Shown: positions 16,001 to 26,246, counted from the first letter of the stretch. The stretch is DNA of 64,000 nt from Clostridiales bacterium (GCA_015056315.1 SVGN01000009.1:1-64000), one strand, 5' to 3'. Numbers and translations: made by a program. The notes: generated by a model from the letters alone, not told the origin.

Positions 16001-17740
16001 ATGCAACAGATCAAATGGTTATGGTCCATCATGGACAAGAAGTTTCACCGAAAACACATAGCCGCCCTTTGCATCAGCGTCATCACATCCATCATGCTGC
16101 TGATCAACCCCACCCTGACCGCCGCCATCGTGGATCAGGTCATTGTTGCGCAGAACCCGGATCCTCTTCTGCCGCTTCTGTTTACCATGCTTGTTTTCAA
16201 GCTGCTCAGAGAAGGGCTTCGCTACCTGATGGTCATCACGCTGGAAAAATGCTCCCAGAATACGGTGTACAACCTGCGTGTACGCCTGTTTACCCGTTTG
16301 CAGCACCAGGATATGCGGTTCTTCGACCGCAACCGCACCGGCGACCTGATGACCCGCCTCTCCGCCGATACGGATTGGTGCCGCCACTTCCTCAGCTATA
16401 TCGATTACGTGGTGGTGGACAGCATCACCATGTTCCTTTCCACTTCCGTTTATCTGTTCTTCGTCAACTGGAAGCTGGCATTGGCGCTGGTGGCGGTAAC
16501 CCCCCTGCTCACCATTATTACCAAGTTCTATTCCGGCCATGTGCGCCCCCTGTTCGTGGAGATGCGCGACAAGCTGAGCGAGATGAACGCAGCTGCCCAG
16601 GAGAACATCGCCGGTAACCATGTGGTAAAGGCCTTTGCCCGTGAAGAGCGCGAAAAGGAAGCCTTCGACGAGCGCAGCCGGAACTTCCGCGATGCCCATC
16701 TGCGCATCAATAAGCTCTGGCTCACCTTTTACCCCTTTATCGAGATCCTGGCCCATGCCATGACGCTCATCACCATCTTCTTCGGCGCTTACCTCATCAT
16801 CAACGACGAGATGACCGCCGGTGCCCTGTCCATCTTCGTTAACCTGAGCTGGGCGCTGAGCGTGCCTATGCGCAACATGGGCAACATGCTCAACGATGTG
16901 CAGCGCTTCATCACCTCTGCCAACAAGGTAATGCAGGTGGATATGAGCCGCCCCGCCATCCGCGATAAGGAGAACGCCCCGGAGCGCGAAAAGCCCAAGG
17001 GCAAGATCGAGTTCCGCAACGTCTCCTTTGCTTACGATAAGCAGGAGGTGCTCTCCGATATCAGCTTCGTGGCCCAGCCCGGCCAGACCATCGCCGTAAT
17101 GGGCTCCACCGGCTCCGGTAAGACCACCCTCATCCAGCTGCTGGCCCGCTTCTACGATGTAAACCAGGGCCAGATCCTGGTGGATGACTGCGATGTAAAG
17201 GATTGGCGGCTCAAAGACCTGCGTGGCGGTATCGGTACCGCCATCCAGGATGTGTTCCTCTTCTCCGATACCGTAGAGGGCAACGTGGCCTTCGGTGCAC
17301 AGGATCTCACCTTCGATGAGGTGCGCGACTTTGCCCGCCGTGCTGCCGCCGACGATTTTGTTATGAAGATGCCCGAGGGCTACGACACCATCATCGGTGA
17401 GCGCGGCGTGGGCCTCTCCGGCGGCCAGCGGCAGCGCATCGCACTGGCCCGCGCACTGGCTGTACGCCCTGGCATCCTTATCATGGATGATACCACCTCC
17501 GCTGTGGATATGGAGACCGAGCAGTACATTCAGCAGCAGCTGCGCGAGCTGCCCTACGAGTGCACCAAGCTGATCATTGCCCAGCGCATCTCCTCTGTGA
17601 AGGATGCGGATCAGATCCTCATCCTGCAGAATGGCCGCATCACCGAACGGGGCACCCACGAGGAGCTGCTCAAGCAAAAGGGCTACTACTACGAGACCTA
17701 CTGCCTGCAGAACGGCATTGAAATGGAGGTGGAAGGCTGA
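16001..17740 (+). CDS. ABC exporter-type half-transporter with a degenerate ATP site
   Basis: A 579-residue type IV ABC protein: six membrane segments in residues about 15-310, then an ATPase domain. Walker A is GSTGSGKTTL, the signature LSGGQRQR, but Walker B reads ILIMDDTTSA with Asp where the catalytic Glu should be, and the H-loop reads IIAQR with Gln for His. These losses mark the non-catalytic subunit of a heterodimeric exporter (as in BmrCD and TM287/288). The stop overlaps the start of the partner by one base (TGATG), so the two are translationally coupled. Substrate unknown; it leads an operon of xylo-oligosaccharide hydrolases. Confidence 0.93.
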   Translation: MQQIKWLWSIMDKKFHRKHIAALCISVITSIMLLINPTLTAAIVDQVIVAQNPDPLLPLLFTMLVFKLLREGLRYLMVITLEKCSQNTVYNLRVRLFTRLQHQDMRFFDRNRTGDLMTRLSADTDWCRHFLSYIDYVVVDSITMFLSTSVYLFFVNWKLALALVAVTPLLTIITKFYSGHVRPLFVEMRDKLSEMNAAAQENIAGNHVVKAFAREEREKEAFDERSRNFRDAHLRINKLWLTFYPFIEILAHAMTLITIFFGAYLIINDEMTAGALSIFVNLSWALSVPMRNMGNMLNDVQRFITSANKVMQVDMSRPAIRDKENAPEREKPKGKIEFRNVSFAYDKQEVLSDISFVAQPGQTIAVMGSTGSGKTTLIQLLARFYDVNQGQILVDDCDVKDWRLKDLRGGIGTAIQDVFLFSDTVEGNVAFGAQDLTFDEVRDFARRAAADDFVMKMPEGYDTIIGERGVGLSGGQRQRIALARALAVRPGILIMDDTTSAVDMETEQYIQQQLRELPYECTKLIIAQRISSVKDADQILILQNGRITERGTHEELLKQKGYYYETYCLQNGIEMEVEG

Positions 17741-19545
17741 TGGCACGCAACAAGTTCGACGTTGACGAGACTTTGGAATCGCCGTTTCAAGTAAAACATC
17801 TGAAGCGTACCTTCGACTACATCAAGCGCCACGGCTACAAGATGCTTCTGGCGCTCATCCTCAGTGCATTGGCCAGCGTAAGCTCCATGTACATCCCCAA
17901 GGTCACCCAGAAGGTGCTGGACGAGGTAGTGCCCAATAAGGATCTGCACATGCTGCTGCAGCTGGCGGTGCTGTTCCTTGCCATCGTTATCATCAGCATC
18001 ATCTTTACTGTTATCCGCTCCCGCATCATGGCGCACGTAAGCCAGGAGATCATCTACGACATCCGTAAGGATCTCTTCGCCCACCTGCAGCGGCTGCCCT
18101 TCAGCTACTACGACAGCCGCCCCGCCGGTAAGATCCTCGTGCGCGTGATCAACTACGTCAACTCTGTGTCTGATATCCTCTCCAATGGTATCATCAATAT
18201 CATTCTGGAGATCATCAACCTGGTGTTCATCGTTATCTTCATGTACACCACCAATGCCACGCTGGCTACCATCGTTGTGGCCGGTCTGCCGCTGTTCGTG
18301 GGCTTTATCATGTATATCAAGCCCCGCCAGCGCAAGGCCTGGCAGGCACAGAGCAACAAGAACTCCAACTATAACGCCTACCTGGCCGAATCGATCGATG
18401 GCGTTAAGGTAAGCCAGTACTTTACCCGCCAGGAGGTAAACAAGAGCATCATGCAGCGGCTGGCCACCGCCTGCCGCACGGTGTGGCTGCGCGCCGTTAC
18501 CATCAGCAATACGGTTTGGCTCACCTCCGAGACCATTACCCAGATCGTTTTCACCATGCTGTATATTGCCGGTGTATACTGGCTTACCGGTGGCGAGATG
18601 GTCTCCTTCGGCGTTATTCTTGCCATGAGCCAGTATGTGGGCCGCTTCTGGCAGCCCATTACCAACCTGGCCAATATCTACAACAACTTCGTCAACAACC
18701 TGGCTTATCTGGAGCGTATCTTCGAGACCATGGATGAGCCTGTTACCGTTGACGATGCCCCCGATGCGGTGGAACTGCCCGAGATCGATGGCCGGGTGGA
18801 TTTCGACCAGGTCACCTTCGCTTACGAAGAGGGCATCAACATTCTCGAAAAGATGGATCTGCACGTGAAGGCCGGCGAGAGCATCGCTCTGGTAGGCCCT
18901 ACGGGCGCAGGCAAATCCACCATCGTCAATCTGCTGTGCCGCTTCTATAACATCAACGACGGCTCCATCTGTGTTTACGATGGTGATGGCAACAGCTACG
19001 ACATCTCCAAGGTCACCCTCCACAGCCTGCGCACCCAGATGGGCATCATGCTGCAGGAGAGCTTCATCTTCAGCGGCACCCTGCTGGATAACATCCGCTA
19101 TGGCCGTCTGGATGCCTCCGAGGAGGATGTGATCAAGGCTGCCAAGGTGGTGCGCGCGGACGACTTCATCCGCGAGATGCCCGATGGCTACCAGACCGCT
19201 GTCAACGAGCGCGGCAACCGCCTCTCTCAGGGCCAGAAGCAGCTGGTATCCTTCGCCCGTACCCTGCTGAGCGATCCCCGCATCCTGATCCTGGACGAAG
19301 CCACCTCCTCCATTGATACCAAGACTGAGCGTCTCTTGCAGGAGGGCCTCAATGCGCTGCTGAAGGGCCGCACCTCCTTCATCATCGCGCACCGTCTTTC
19401 CACCATCAAGACCTGCGACCGCATCCTCTACATCTCCAACAAGGGCATCGCCGAAATGGGCAGCCACGATGAGCTGATGCAGAAGAAGGGTCTCTACTAC
19501 GACATGTACACCGCCCAGGCCAGAGAACAGGGCCTGGAGGTGTAA
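17740..19545 (+). CDS. ABC exporter-type half-transporter, catalytic partner
   Basis: A 601-residue half-transporter with six predicted membrane segments (residues about 35-320) and an ATPase domain. Walker A GPTGAGKSTI, Walker B ILILDEATSS with catalytic Glu, and H-loop IIAHR are intact, while the signature is LSQGQKQL rather than LSGGQ. In a heterodimer that non-canonical signature would face the degenerate Walker site of the preceding subunit, leaving one hydrolytic site, as in asymmetric ABC exporters. No substrate-binding protein gene accompanies the pair. The GH8 gene starts 17 bases downstream. Confidence 0.93.
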   Translation: MARNKFDVDETLESPFQVKHLKRTFDYIKRHGYKMLLALILSALASVSSMYIPKVTQKVLDEVVPNKDLHMLLQLAVLFLAIVIISIIFTVIRSRIMAHVSQEIIYDIRKDLFAHLQRLPFSYYDSRPAGKILVRVINYVNSVSDILSNGIINIILEIINLVFIVIFMYTTNATLATIVVAGLPLFVGFIMYIKPRQRKAWQAQSNKNSNYNAYLAESIDGVKVSQYFTRQEVNKSIMQRLATACRTVWLRAVTISNTVWLTSETITQIVFTMLYIAGVYWLTGGEMVSFGVILAMSQYVGRFWQPITNLANIYNNFVNNLAYLERIFETMDEPVTVDDAPDAVELPEIDGRVDFDQVTFAYEEGINILEKMDLHVKAGESIALVGPTGAGKSTIVNLLCRFYNINDGSICVYDGDGNSYDISKVTLHSLRTQMGIMLQESFIFSGTLLDNIRYGRLDASEEDVIKAAKVVRADDFIREMPDGYQTAVNERGNRLSQGQKQLVSFARTLLSDPRILILDEATSSIDTKTERLLQEGLNALLKGRTSFIIAHRLSTIKTCDRILYISNKGIAEMGSHDELMQKKGLYYDMYTAQAREQGLEV

Positions 19546-19562
19546 GCAAAAGGAGAAAGCAT

Positions 19563-20696
19563 ATGGCACAGGGCGCATGGGAGACCAAGCAGTACCCCAA
19601 TTTCTTCAGCCGCATCGGCATTGATGACGAGACCGCAAAGAAGCGCGTGGAGGAATGCTTCCAAACCATCTTCTTCGACCCGGAGAACGGCTTCTACCAC
19701 GATGTGGATCCTGACAGCGGCTGCATGGAGGATACCGGCAACATCGATGCCCGTACCGAGGGCATGAGCTACGGCATGATGATGACCGTGCAGATGGATC
19801 GGAAGGATCTTTTCGATAAGCTGTGGTGTTTCTCCCGCCGGTATATGTACCAGCAGAGTGGCAAGTACCGGGGCTACTTTGCCTGGTCTGTGGGGCTGGA
19901 TGGCAAGCACAACGCCGAAGGCCCCGCCCCCGATGGCGAGGAATACTTCGCCATGGCGCTGCTCATGGCTGCTGCCCGCTGGGGCGATGGGGAAGGCATC
20001 TACCATTATTCCGCCGAAGCCCGTGCCATTCTGCGCCATTGCGTGCACCAGCACGAGCTGGTGGAGGGCGGCCAGCCCATGTGGGAGGCCTCCAACCACT
20101 ACATCAAATTCGTGCCGGAAACGCCCTTTACCGATCCCAGCTATCATCTGCCGCATTTCTACGAGCTGTTTGCCCTCCGGGCAGACGAGCAGGATCGCCC
20201 CTTCTGGGCAGAGGCTGCCCGTGCCAGCCGGGAGTACGTTCGTCTGAGCGCCCACCCCGTTACCGGTATGAGCCCTGAGTACGCCGAGTACGACGGTACG
20301 CCCCGCCTCATGTTCAAAAAGCCCTACGCCTATTATTCCGATGCGTACCGGGTAGCTATGAACATCGCGCTGGATCACCTCTGGTTCGGCAGGCACGACG
20401 AGCTGAGCGCCGTGGTGACCCGCCTGCAGGATTTCTTCTGCGAAAACGAGCCTGAAGGCGATTACAAAGCCTACGATCTGGATGGCAGGGCTCACGATGA
20501 GCCTGCCATGCACCCGGTGGCCATTACCGCTGTGCTGGGCGCTGCAAGCATTGCCAGCGACAGCGCCTATGCGGACGAATGCCTGCGCCGCTTCTGGGAG
20601 ACCCCGCTGCGCACCGGTAAGCGCCGCTACTACGACAACTGCCTGTACTTCTTCTGCATGATGATGCTCAGCGGCAGTTACAGGATCTACATCTGA
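19563..20696 (+). CDS. GH8 reducing-end xylose-releasing exo-oligoxylanase
   Basis: Hydrolyses xylo-oligosaccharides from the reducing end, releasing xylose with inversion (EC 3.2.1.156 type). The 377-residue length, the start WETKQYPNFF and DARTEGMSYGMMM, with the general acid at Glu66, match the Rex branch of GH8; the base is expected at Asp260 in AYYSDAYRVAMN. No signal peptide, so cytoplasmic. AAGGAG precedes the ATG at 19563. It sits between the ABC pair and the GH2 gene, all on one strand with gaps below 35 bases. Confidence 0.93.
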   Translation: MAQGAWETKQYPNFFSRIGIDDETAKKRVEECFQTIFFDPENGFYHDVDPDSGCMEDTGNIDARTEGMSYGMMMTVQMDRKDLFDKLWCFSRRYMYQQSGKYRGYFAWSVGLDGKHNAEGPAPDGEEYFAMALLMAAARWGDGEGIYHYSAEARAILRHCVHQHELVEGGQPMWEASNHYIKFVPETPFTDPSYHLPHFYELFALRADEQDRPFWAEAARASREYVRLSAHPVTGMSPEYAEYDGTPRLMFKKPYAYYSDAYRVAMNIALDHLWFGRHDELSAVVTRLQDFFCENEPEGDYKAYDLDGRAHDEPAMHPVAITAVLGAASIASDSAYADECLRRFWETPLRTGKRRYYDNCLYFFCMMMLSGSYRIYI

Positions 20697-20728
20697 TCTC
20701 CACGACAAAAGAACAGGAGGCAAGAACC

Positions 20729-23700
20729 ATGGAACGTCTCTTCAACGACAACTGGCGTTTTGTGAAACTGCCCTTCGGCAGTACTCTGGAGGATGCAAAA
20801 GCTGCCGAATGGACCCCTGTCGACATTCCTCACGACTGGCTGATCGCACAGGCCGATAACCTGTACGAGACCGGCGATGGCTGGTATCGGCGCAGTCTGA
20901 CCATTGAGAACGCAGCGGACGGTTTGACCCGTCTGCTGCGTTTTGATGGTGTTTACATGGATTGCGACGTACTGGTAAACGACAGCGTCATCCTTACCCA
21001 CCGGTATGGCTATACCGCTTTCGATGCCGACCTGACCGGGCATCTGTGCAGCGGCGAGAATACCATCATGGTGCACGTGCGCCACCAAAGCCCCAACAGC
21101 CGTTGGTATTCCGGCGCAGGCATCTACCGGGATGTGGTGCTCCACACCCTGCCTCCCCGCCATGTGGTGATGGATGGCGTGTACGCCTATACCCGCAAGG
21201 ATGGCGATACCTGGCGCATGACCGTTGAGACAGAGCTGACCGGCCCGGAGGGGGGCGAGACCCTGTGCCACCGCCTGCTGGATGCGGAAGGCAGCTGTGT
21301 GGCCGAGGTAACTGCACCTGCCGCCGGCACGAAGCAGACGACGGTGCTTACCGTAGAAAAGCCCCTGCTCTGGAGCTGCGACCGGCCCTCCTGCTATACG
21401 CTGGAGACCAGGCTGGGCAGCCAGACCATCCGGCAGAATGTGGGCTTCCGAACCGCCCGCCTGACCGCCGACAAGGGCCTGTTCCTCAATGATGAGCCTG
21501 TGAAGCTACACGGCGTGTGCCTGCACCACGATCTGGGTGCCCTGGGCGCAGCCTTCAACGAAAAAGCAGCCCGCCGCCAGCTTGCCACCATGCGCCGGAT
21601 GGGCGTCAATGCCCTGCGTACCTCTCACAATCCCCCTGCCCGAAAGCTGATGGATCTGTGCGACGAGATGGGCATTCTGGTGCTGGATGAAGCCTTCGAT
21701 ATGTGGGAACGCTGCAAGACCACTTACGACTATGGCCGCTTCTTCGGCGAGTGCTGGCAGCAGGATGTAGCCAGCTGGGTGCGCCGGGATCGGAACCACC
21801 CCAGCCTGCTGATGTGGTCCATCGGCAACGAGATCTCCGATGTGAACGACCCCCGGGGCGAGGAAGTGACCTGCATGCTCTGCGAGGCCGTACGCCTCCA
21901 CGACCCGGAAAAGAACGGCTTTACCACCTTTGGCTCCAACTATATGCCCTGGGAGGGCGCACAGAAATGCGCCCAGTGGATCGAGGCCGTAGGCTATAAC
22001 TATGCCGAGAAGTATTATAATGCCCACCACGCCGCTCACCCCGGCTGGGTCATTTACGGCAGCGAGACCTCCTCGCTGGTGTTCAGCCGCGGTATTTATC
22101 ATTTCCCCCAGAATACGGCCATCCTTTCGGACGAGGATCTGCAATGCTCCAGCCTTGGCAACAGCGCCACCAGCTGGGGTGCCAAGGATCTGCGCATCAT
22201 GTTCACCGAGGATCTGAACACAGAGTATTCCCTGGGCCAGTTCGTCTGGACGGGCACCGACTACATCGGTGAACCCACGCCCTACCATACCCGCAACAGT
22301 TATTTCGGCTATGTGGATACGGCGGGCTTCCCCAAGGATGCCTTCTACACCTGCAAAGCCTTCTGGAACGCCGAGCCCATGGTGCACATTGGCGTGTACT
22401 GGGATTGGAATCCCGGCCAGGTGGTGGATGTGCCCGTTTCCAGCAACGGTGCGGCGGTGGAACTGTTCCTCAACGGTGTTTCCCTGGGCCGGGAGACGGT
22501 GGATCTGCACGACAAGGATCACTGCATCCCGGTGTGGCAGGTGCCCTATCAGCCCGGCGAGCTGACCGCCGTTGCCTATGATGCAGCCGGGCAGGAGATC
22601 GCCCGTACCAGCCGCCGCAGCTTCGGCGACAGTGCTGCCATCGTGCTCCGGGCAGAGGACAGCTTCCTTCGTGCCGACGGGCAGGATATGGCCTTCGTGG
22701 AGATCTCCATGACCGATGCCGAGGGCAACCCGGTGGAGAATGCGGTGGATCGGGTGTTCGTCAACGTAAGCGGCCCCGGCCGCCTTGTGGGCATGGATAA
22801 CGGCGACAGCACCGATACAGACCCCTACCAGACCCAGAGCAGAAGGCTGTTCAGCGGCAAGCTGCTGGCCATGGTGGCCTCCACCGGCGAATGCGGCCGG
22901 ATCGTAGTGGAGGTATCCTCCGAGGGCAAGGAGACCGCCCGCCTTACCCTTGAGGCGGTGGCTGCCGATATGGAGGAGGGCACCTCCTGCACCCTTTGCA
23001 TGAAGGGCAGCGAAAAGCCTGCCGCAGATATCCCTGTGCGGCGCATCGGTCTCGTGCCCCGGGGCAGCCTGACCCTTACCCCCGAGAACCCCACCCTTAC
23101 CGTGGATACCTGCCTGTACCCGGCGAATGCGCCGGCACAGCTCATCCAATTCCGGGTGCTGAACGCCGCCGGGATCGAGAGCCCCTGCGCTGCCATCGTG
23201 CAGGAGGGCAGCTCTGTGGTGGTGACCGGCAAGTTCGATGGGGAAGTGTATCTCCGTGCCACCTGCAACAACGGCTACGGTCATGCCCGCATCCTCTCCC
23301 AGCTGATGCTGAAGGTGGAGGGCATGGGCGCTTCCGTGCTGGATCCCTACAGCTTTGTGGCGGGTGGTCTGTACGACCTGAGCTACGGCGAGCTGGGTGC
23401 GGGCAATGAGCATGGTGTCTCCTTTGCCCGGGATGGCGAAAGCATGGCTGGCTTCAGCAATGTGGATTTCGGCCTTGCCGGTTCCGACGAGATCACCCTG
23501 CCCATCTTCGCCCTCAGCGGCGATGAGTACATCATCGAAATGTGGCTGGGTCACCCCAAGAACGGCGGCGAAAAGCTGACCGACCTCAGCTACAAGAAGC
23601 CCAGCATCTGGAACGTGTACCAGCCGGAGACCTACAAGCTGCCCCGCCGCCTCTGCGGTATGCACGACCTGTGCTTCGTGCTGCACAACAAGGTGCATCT

Positions 23701-24100
23701 GGGCGGTTTCAGCTTCACCAAGCAGAGCCGTGCCTGGCAGCAGCTCTCTGCGCTGGCGGCAGATGCCCTCTACGGAGACAGCTTTGTGAAGACCGAGGAA
23801 GGTGTCACGGGCATTGGCAACAATGTGTCCTTCCTGTACAACGAGCTGGATCTCGAAGACCGGGAGCAGGTAACGCTGGTGATTGATGGCAGCACACCGC
23901 TCAGCGAGAACCCCATCACCCTGCGTATGCAGTACGCCGATGGCGAGGAACGCACCGAGATGGTCACTTTCCGGGGCGAACCGGGCCGTGGCGAGCAGCG
24001 CTTCCCCCTTAAGGTGAAGAGCGGCGTTTGCAGCCTTACCTTTGTGTTCCTGCCCGGCAGCCATTTCGATTTCTATTCCTTCCGTTTCGAAAAGAACTGA
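20729..24100 (+). CDS. GH2 glycoside hydrolase (beta-galactosidase/beta-glucuronidase-type), large
   Basis: A 1123-residue GH2 enzyme. Order: jelly-roll domain (residues 1-170, FNDNWRFVKLPFGS, PHDWLI, GWYRRS), immunoglobulin-like domain, then the TIM barrel with LRTSHNPP, acid/base Glu368 in WSIGNEISD and nucleophile Glu446 in YGSETSS. Beyond about residue 560 follow DUF4982/Ig-like modules and a C-terminal carbohydrate-binding-like region to residue 1123. No signal peptide is seen, so it acts inside the cell. In this cluster it may remove galactosyl, arabinosyl or other beta-linked side groups from xylan fragments, but the sugar is not determinable. AGGAGG precedes the ATG. Confidence 0.9.
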   Translation: MERLFNDNWRFVKLPFGSTLEDAKAAEWTPVDIPHDWLIAQADNLYETGDGWYRRSLTIENAADGLTRLLRFDGVYMDCDVLVNDSVILTHRYGYTAFDADLTGHLCSGENTIMVHVRHQSPNSRWYSGAGIYRDVVLHTLPPRHVVMDGVYAYTRKDGDTWRMTVETELTGPEGGETLCHRLLDAEGSCVAEVTAPAAGTKQTTVLTVEKPLLWSCDRPSCYTLETRLGSQTIRQNVGFRTARLTADKGLFLNDEPVKLHGVCLHHDLGALGAAFNEKAARRQLATMRRMGVNALRTSHNPPARKLMDLCDEMGILVLDEAFDMWERCKTTYDYGRFFGECWQQDVASWVRRDRNHPSLLMWSIGNEISDVNDPRGEEVTCMLCEAVRLHDPEKNGFTTFGSNYMPWEGAQKCAQWIEAVGYNYAEKYYNAHHAAHPGWVIYGSETSSLVFSRGIYHFPQNTAILSDEDLQCSSLGNSATSWGAKDLRIMFTEDLNTEYSLGQFVWTGTDYIGEPTPYHTRNSYFGYVDTAGFPKDAFYTCKAFWNAEPMVHIGVYWDWNPGQVVDVPVSSNGAAVELFLNGVSLGRETVDLHDKDHCIPVWQVPYQPGELTAVAYDAAGQEIARTSRRSFGDSAAIVLRAEDSFLRADGQDMAFVEISMTDAEGNPVENAVDRVFVNVSGPGRLVGMDNGDSTDTDPYQTQSRRLFSGKLLAMVASTGECGRIVVEVSSEGKETARLTLEAVAADMEEGTSCTLCMKGSEKPAADIPVRRIGLVPRGSLTLTPENPTLTVDTCLYPANAPAQLIQFRVLNAAGIESPCAAIVQEGSSVVVTGKFDGEVYLRATCNNGYGHARILSQLMLKVEGMGASVLDPYSFVAGGLYDLSYGELGAGNEHGVSFARDGESMAGFSNVDFGLAGSDEITLPIFALSGDEYIIEMWLGHPKNGGEKLTDLSYKKPSIWNVYQPETYKLPRRLCGMHDLCFVLHNKVHLGGFSFTKQSRAWQQLSALAADALYGDSFVKTEEGVTGIGNNVSFLYNELDLEDREQVTLVIDGSTPLSENPITLRMQYADGEERTEMVTFRGEPGRGEQRFPLKVKSGVCSLTFVFLPGSHFDFYSFRFEKN

Positions 24101-24111
24101 CCGATACACAA

Positions 24112-24142
24112 AACGCCCGGATCCTGTACGGATCCGGGCGTT
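24112..24142. terminator. Terminator between GH2 and GH67 genes
   Basis: AACGCCCGGATCC (24112-24124) pairs perfectly with GGATCCGGGCGTT (24130-24142); it lies between convergent genes, and the minus-strand copy ends in TTTTG. Confidence 0.85.
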
Positions 24143-24157
24143 CTATATGCTTGCTTA

Positions 24158-26005
24158 TCAGTGATAGATCTTCCGGCCCTTGGCATCCTCTACGCCGGAG
24201 AGACGGCAGAAATAGTTGTTGACGATATCGCACCAGTTGCGGGCGTTGATCAGCTGGCGCTCCATGCGCTCGTCCGCCACCTCGCGGTCGGGGGAGGGCA
24301 GGGGCAGCTCCTTGAGCACCTGCGCCATCTGCTTTACTTCCTCGTAGCCCTCGAAGTGGTCGTCGTAGATGCGCTGGATCAGCGTACGGCCATCGGAGAG
24401 CACATCCTCGTAGCGCAGGTAGTGGAAGAAGAGCTTCAGCTCATCGGGGCAGGTGGCAAGATCGCTGTAGAAGTTTTTCCATTCCTCCGGGTACTGGCAG
24501 GCATAGCCGGTGCCGTTCTCGGTGCGGTCGATGCCCACACCGTTGCGGTCTGCACGGATATAGCAGCCCCAGGCGGCGTACTCGTAGCCCTCCGGGTTGG
24601 GGCCGTAGTGATGGTTGGGGTTCACCATCCAGCAGATGCCCAGGGGAGCGGTGTACTTCTCATAAGTACGGCGGCTGCCCATGAGCAGCTTGGTAAGCTT
24701 ATCCTCGTTGGCGCTGTCGAAACGGTAGGTCAGCCTGGCCCAGAAGCGTACCGCCTCCTCCGGATCGGTGGAGGGATCCCAGGCAAAGAGACCGTAGCTG
24801 AACAGGTTTACAGCCGCAAAGGGGTGGCCGGTGTAGTTCTCATCCCGGCCCAGATTGGTCACCGCAGCGATGGACATCACCTTCTCTGGGGGCAGCTGCT
24901 CAAACAGCTCCTTCCACATGGGCGGCATGGTGTAGATATCGATCTGCTGACCGGTGTACTCCTGCGCCAGCTGCAATTCCAGCGCAAGGTTGGTTTTGGG
25001 CATGGCGTAGAACTGGGGAGAGACGGGCTCCCTCACCTGGAAGTCGAAGGGGCCGTGCTTTATCTGCAGGATCACATTGCTTTCGAAGGTGCCGTCCAGG
25101 TAGGCATAGTGCTGGTGAGCGGCCATGGGGCGGTCGGTGGTGTAGTCGCGCCAATCCTGCTGGCAGTTGTACACAAAGCAGCGCCAGACCAGCATGCCGC
25201 CGTGGGGCTTCAGCGCCCGGGCCAGCATGTTGGCACCGTCCGCGTGGTTACGGCCATAGGTGAAGGGGCCGGGGCGATGCTCGCTGTCGGCCTTGACCAG
25301 GAAGCCTGCCAGATCGGGGATGTACTTGTACACCAGCGCGGTCTGCTGCATCCACCAGGCCTGCACATCGGCATCCAGCGGGTCGGCCGTGCCGATGCCG
25401 TGGCGCATGGGGTGAGCATAGTCGATGGAGAACATCAGCCGGATGCCGAAGGGCCGCACCAGCGCTGCCAGCTCGGCCGCCTGGGGCAGCCACTCCTCCT
25501 CGATCAGCTTATGGGCGGGGTTGCGCACGTTCACATTGTTGATGCACAGCACGTTGAGGCCTACAGAAGCCAGCATGCGGGCCAACTGACGGATGCGGGC
25601 GGGCTCGTAAGCCAGCTTGCCGCCTTCAAAAAACAGGCTGCGCCCGGAATAGCCGCGCTCGATGTCGCCATCCGCATTATCCCAGCAGTTGAGCATACGC
25701 AGGCCGTAGAAAGGCTTCTGCAGCCCGGTGGGGCAGGGCATGGAGGCGTTCAGAGCCATCAGCAGGCGGTACACGCCGTAGAGCACACCGGTCTCGCCGC
25801 CGGTAACGGTATATACGTTACCTTCGTTTTTGATCTCCCAGCTCTCACCAAGGCCGGGGTCTACAGAAAGAGAGACCTGAGGTGCATCGGCCATAGCGGC
25901 CAGACCGGCAGCCAGCTCTGCCTGGGCAGTCTGGGCGGGCGTATCACAATCAACAGGGGTTTTCAGAAAGGGGAGCCATGTAAAATGCTTCACGGGATCG
26001 TTCAT
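24158..26005 (-). CDS. aguA: GH67 alpha-glucuronidase
   Basis: Removes (4-O-methyl-)glucuronic acid from the non-reducing end of aldouronic acids derived from glucuronoxylan. The 615-residue protein is somewhat short for the family (usually about 670-700). Candidate catalytic carboxylates Glu242 (VKADSEHRPGP), Asp321 (KHGPFDFQVREP) and Glu349 (LQLAQEYTGQQ) keep the 79- and 28-residue spacings of the Geobacillus enzyme. No signal peptide. The ATG at 26005 (after AAGGAA) is preferred to upstream in-frame starts as far as 26254, which give a non-homologous Cys-rich leader. Confidence 0.94.
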   Translation of the reverse strand: MNDPVKHFTWLPFLKTPVDCDTPAQTAQAELAAGLAAMADAPQVSLSVDPGLGESWEIKNEGNVYTVTGGETGVLYGVYRLLMALNASMPCPTGLQKPFYGLRMLNCWDNADGDIERGYSGRSLFFEGGKLAYEPARIRQLARMLASVGLNVLCINNVNVRNPAHKLIEEEWLPQAAELAALVRPFGIRLMFSIDYAHPMRHGIGTADPLDADVQAWWMQQTALVYKYIPDLAGFLVKADSEHRPGPFTYGRNHADGANMLARALKPHGGMLVWRCFVYNCQQDWRDYTTDRPMAAHQHYAYLDGTFESNVILQIKHGPFDFQVREPVSPQFYAMPKTNLALELQLAQEYTGQQIDIYTMPPMWKELFEQLPPEKVMSIAAVTNLGRDENYTGHPFAAVNLFSYGLFAWDPSTDPEEAVRFWARLTYRFDSANEDKLTKLLMGSRRTYEKYTAPLGICWMVNPNHHYGPNPEGYEYAAWGCYIRADRNGVGIDRTENGTGYACQYPEEWKNFYSDLATCPDELKLFFHYLRYEDVLSDGRTLIQRIYDDHFEGYEEVKQMAQVLKELPLPSPDREVADERMERQLINARNWCDIVNNYFCRLSGVEDAKGRKIYH

Positions 26006-26039
26006 GGGTATCGTTCCTTCCGGTGAAAAACTTCGGCAT

Positions 26040-26069
26040 ATTATACCATGATAAAAAGGCGGGGAGCAA
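26040..26069 (-). promoter_or_regulatory. Promoter of the GH67 gene
   Basis: Minus strand TTGCTC (26069-26064), 18-base spacer, TATAAT (26045-26040). The -10 is perfect; the -35 is weak, which fits a regulated promoter. Confidence 0.55.
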
Positions 26070-26081
26070 TAGAACACCGGG

Positions 26082-26089
26082 TGTATACA
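26082..26089. promoter_or_regulatory. TGTATACA core upstream of the GH67 promoter
   Basis: The eight central bases are identical to the core of the uxuA palindrome at 2465-2478, but flanks differ (GG on each side). It lies 13 bases upstream of the GH67 -35, between divergent genes. It may be a weak or chance GntR site. Confidence 0.3.
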
Positions 26090-26246
26090 GGGGTGTTTTT
26101 GCCCGCAGATGGTGCAGAATTCTATGCAAAATATGCAAATTAACAAAGTTACGAAATTTTGTTGCAAAACAAAAGGGAAACAGCCTCCGTTTGTCGAAAA
26201 AGGAAGGGCGAACCAACAGGCAAGTATGCAGATCGGAGGCGCTGTC

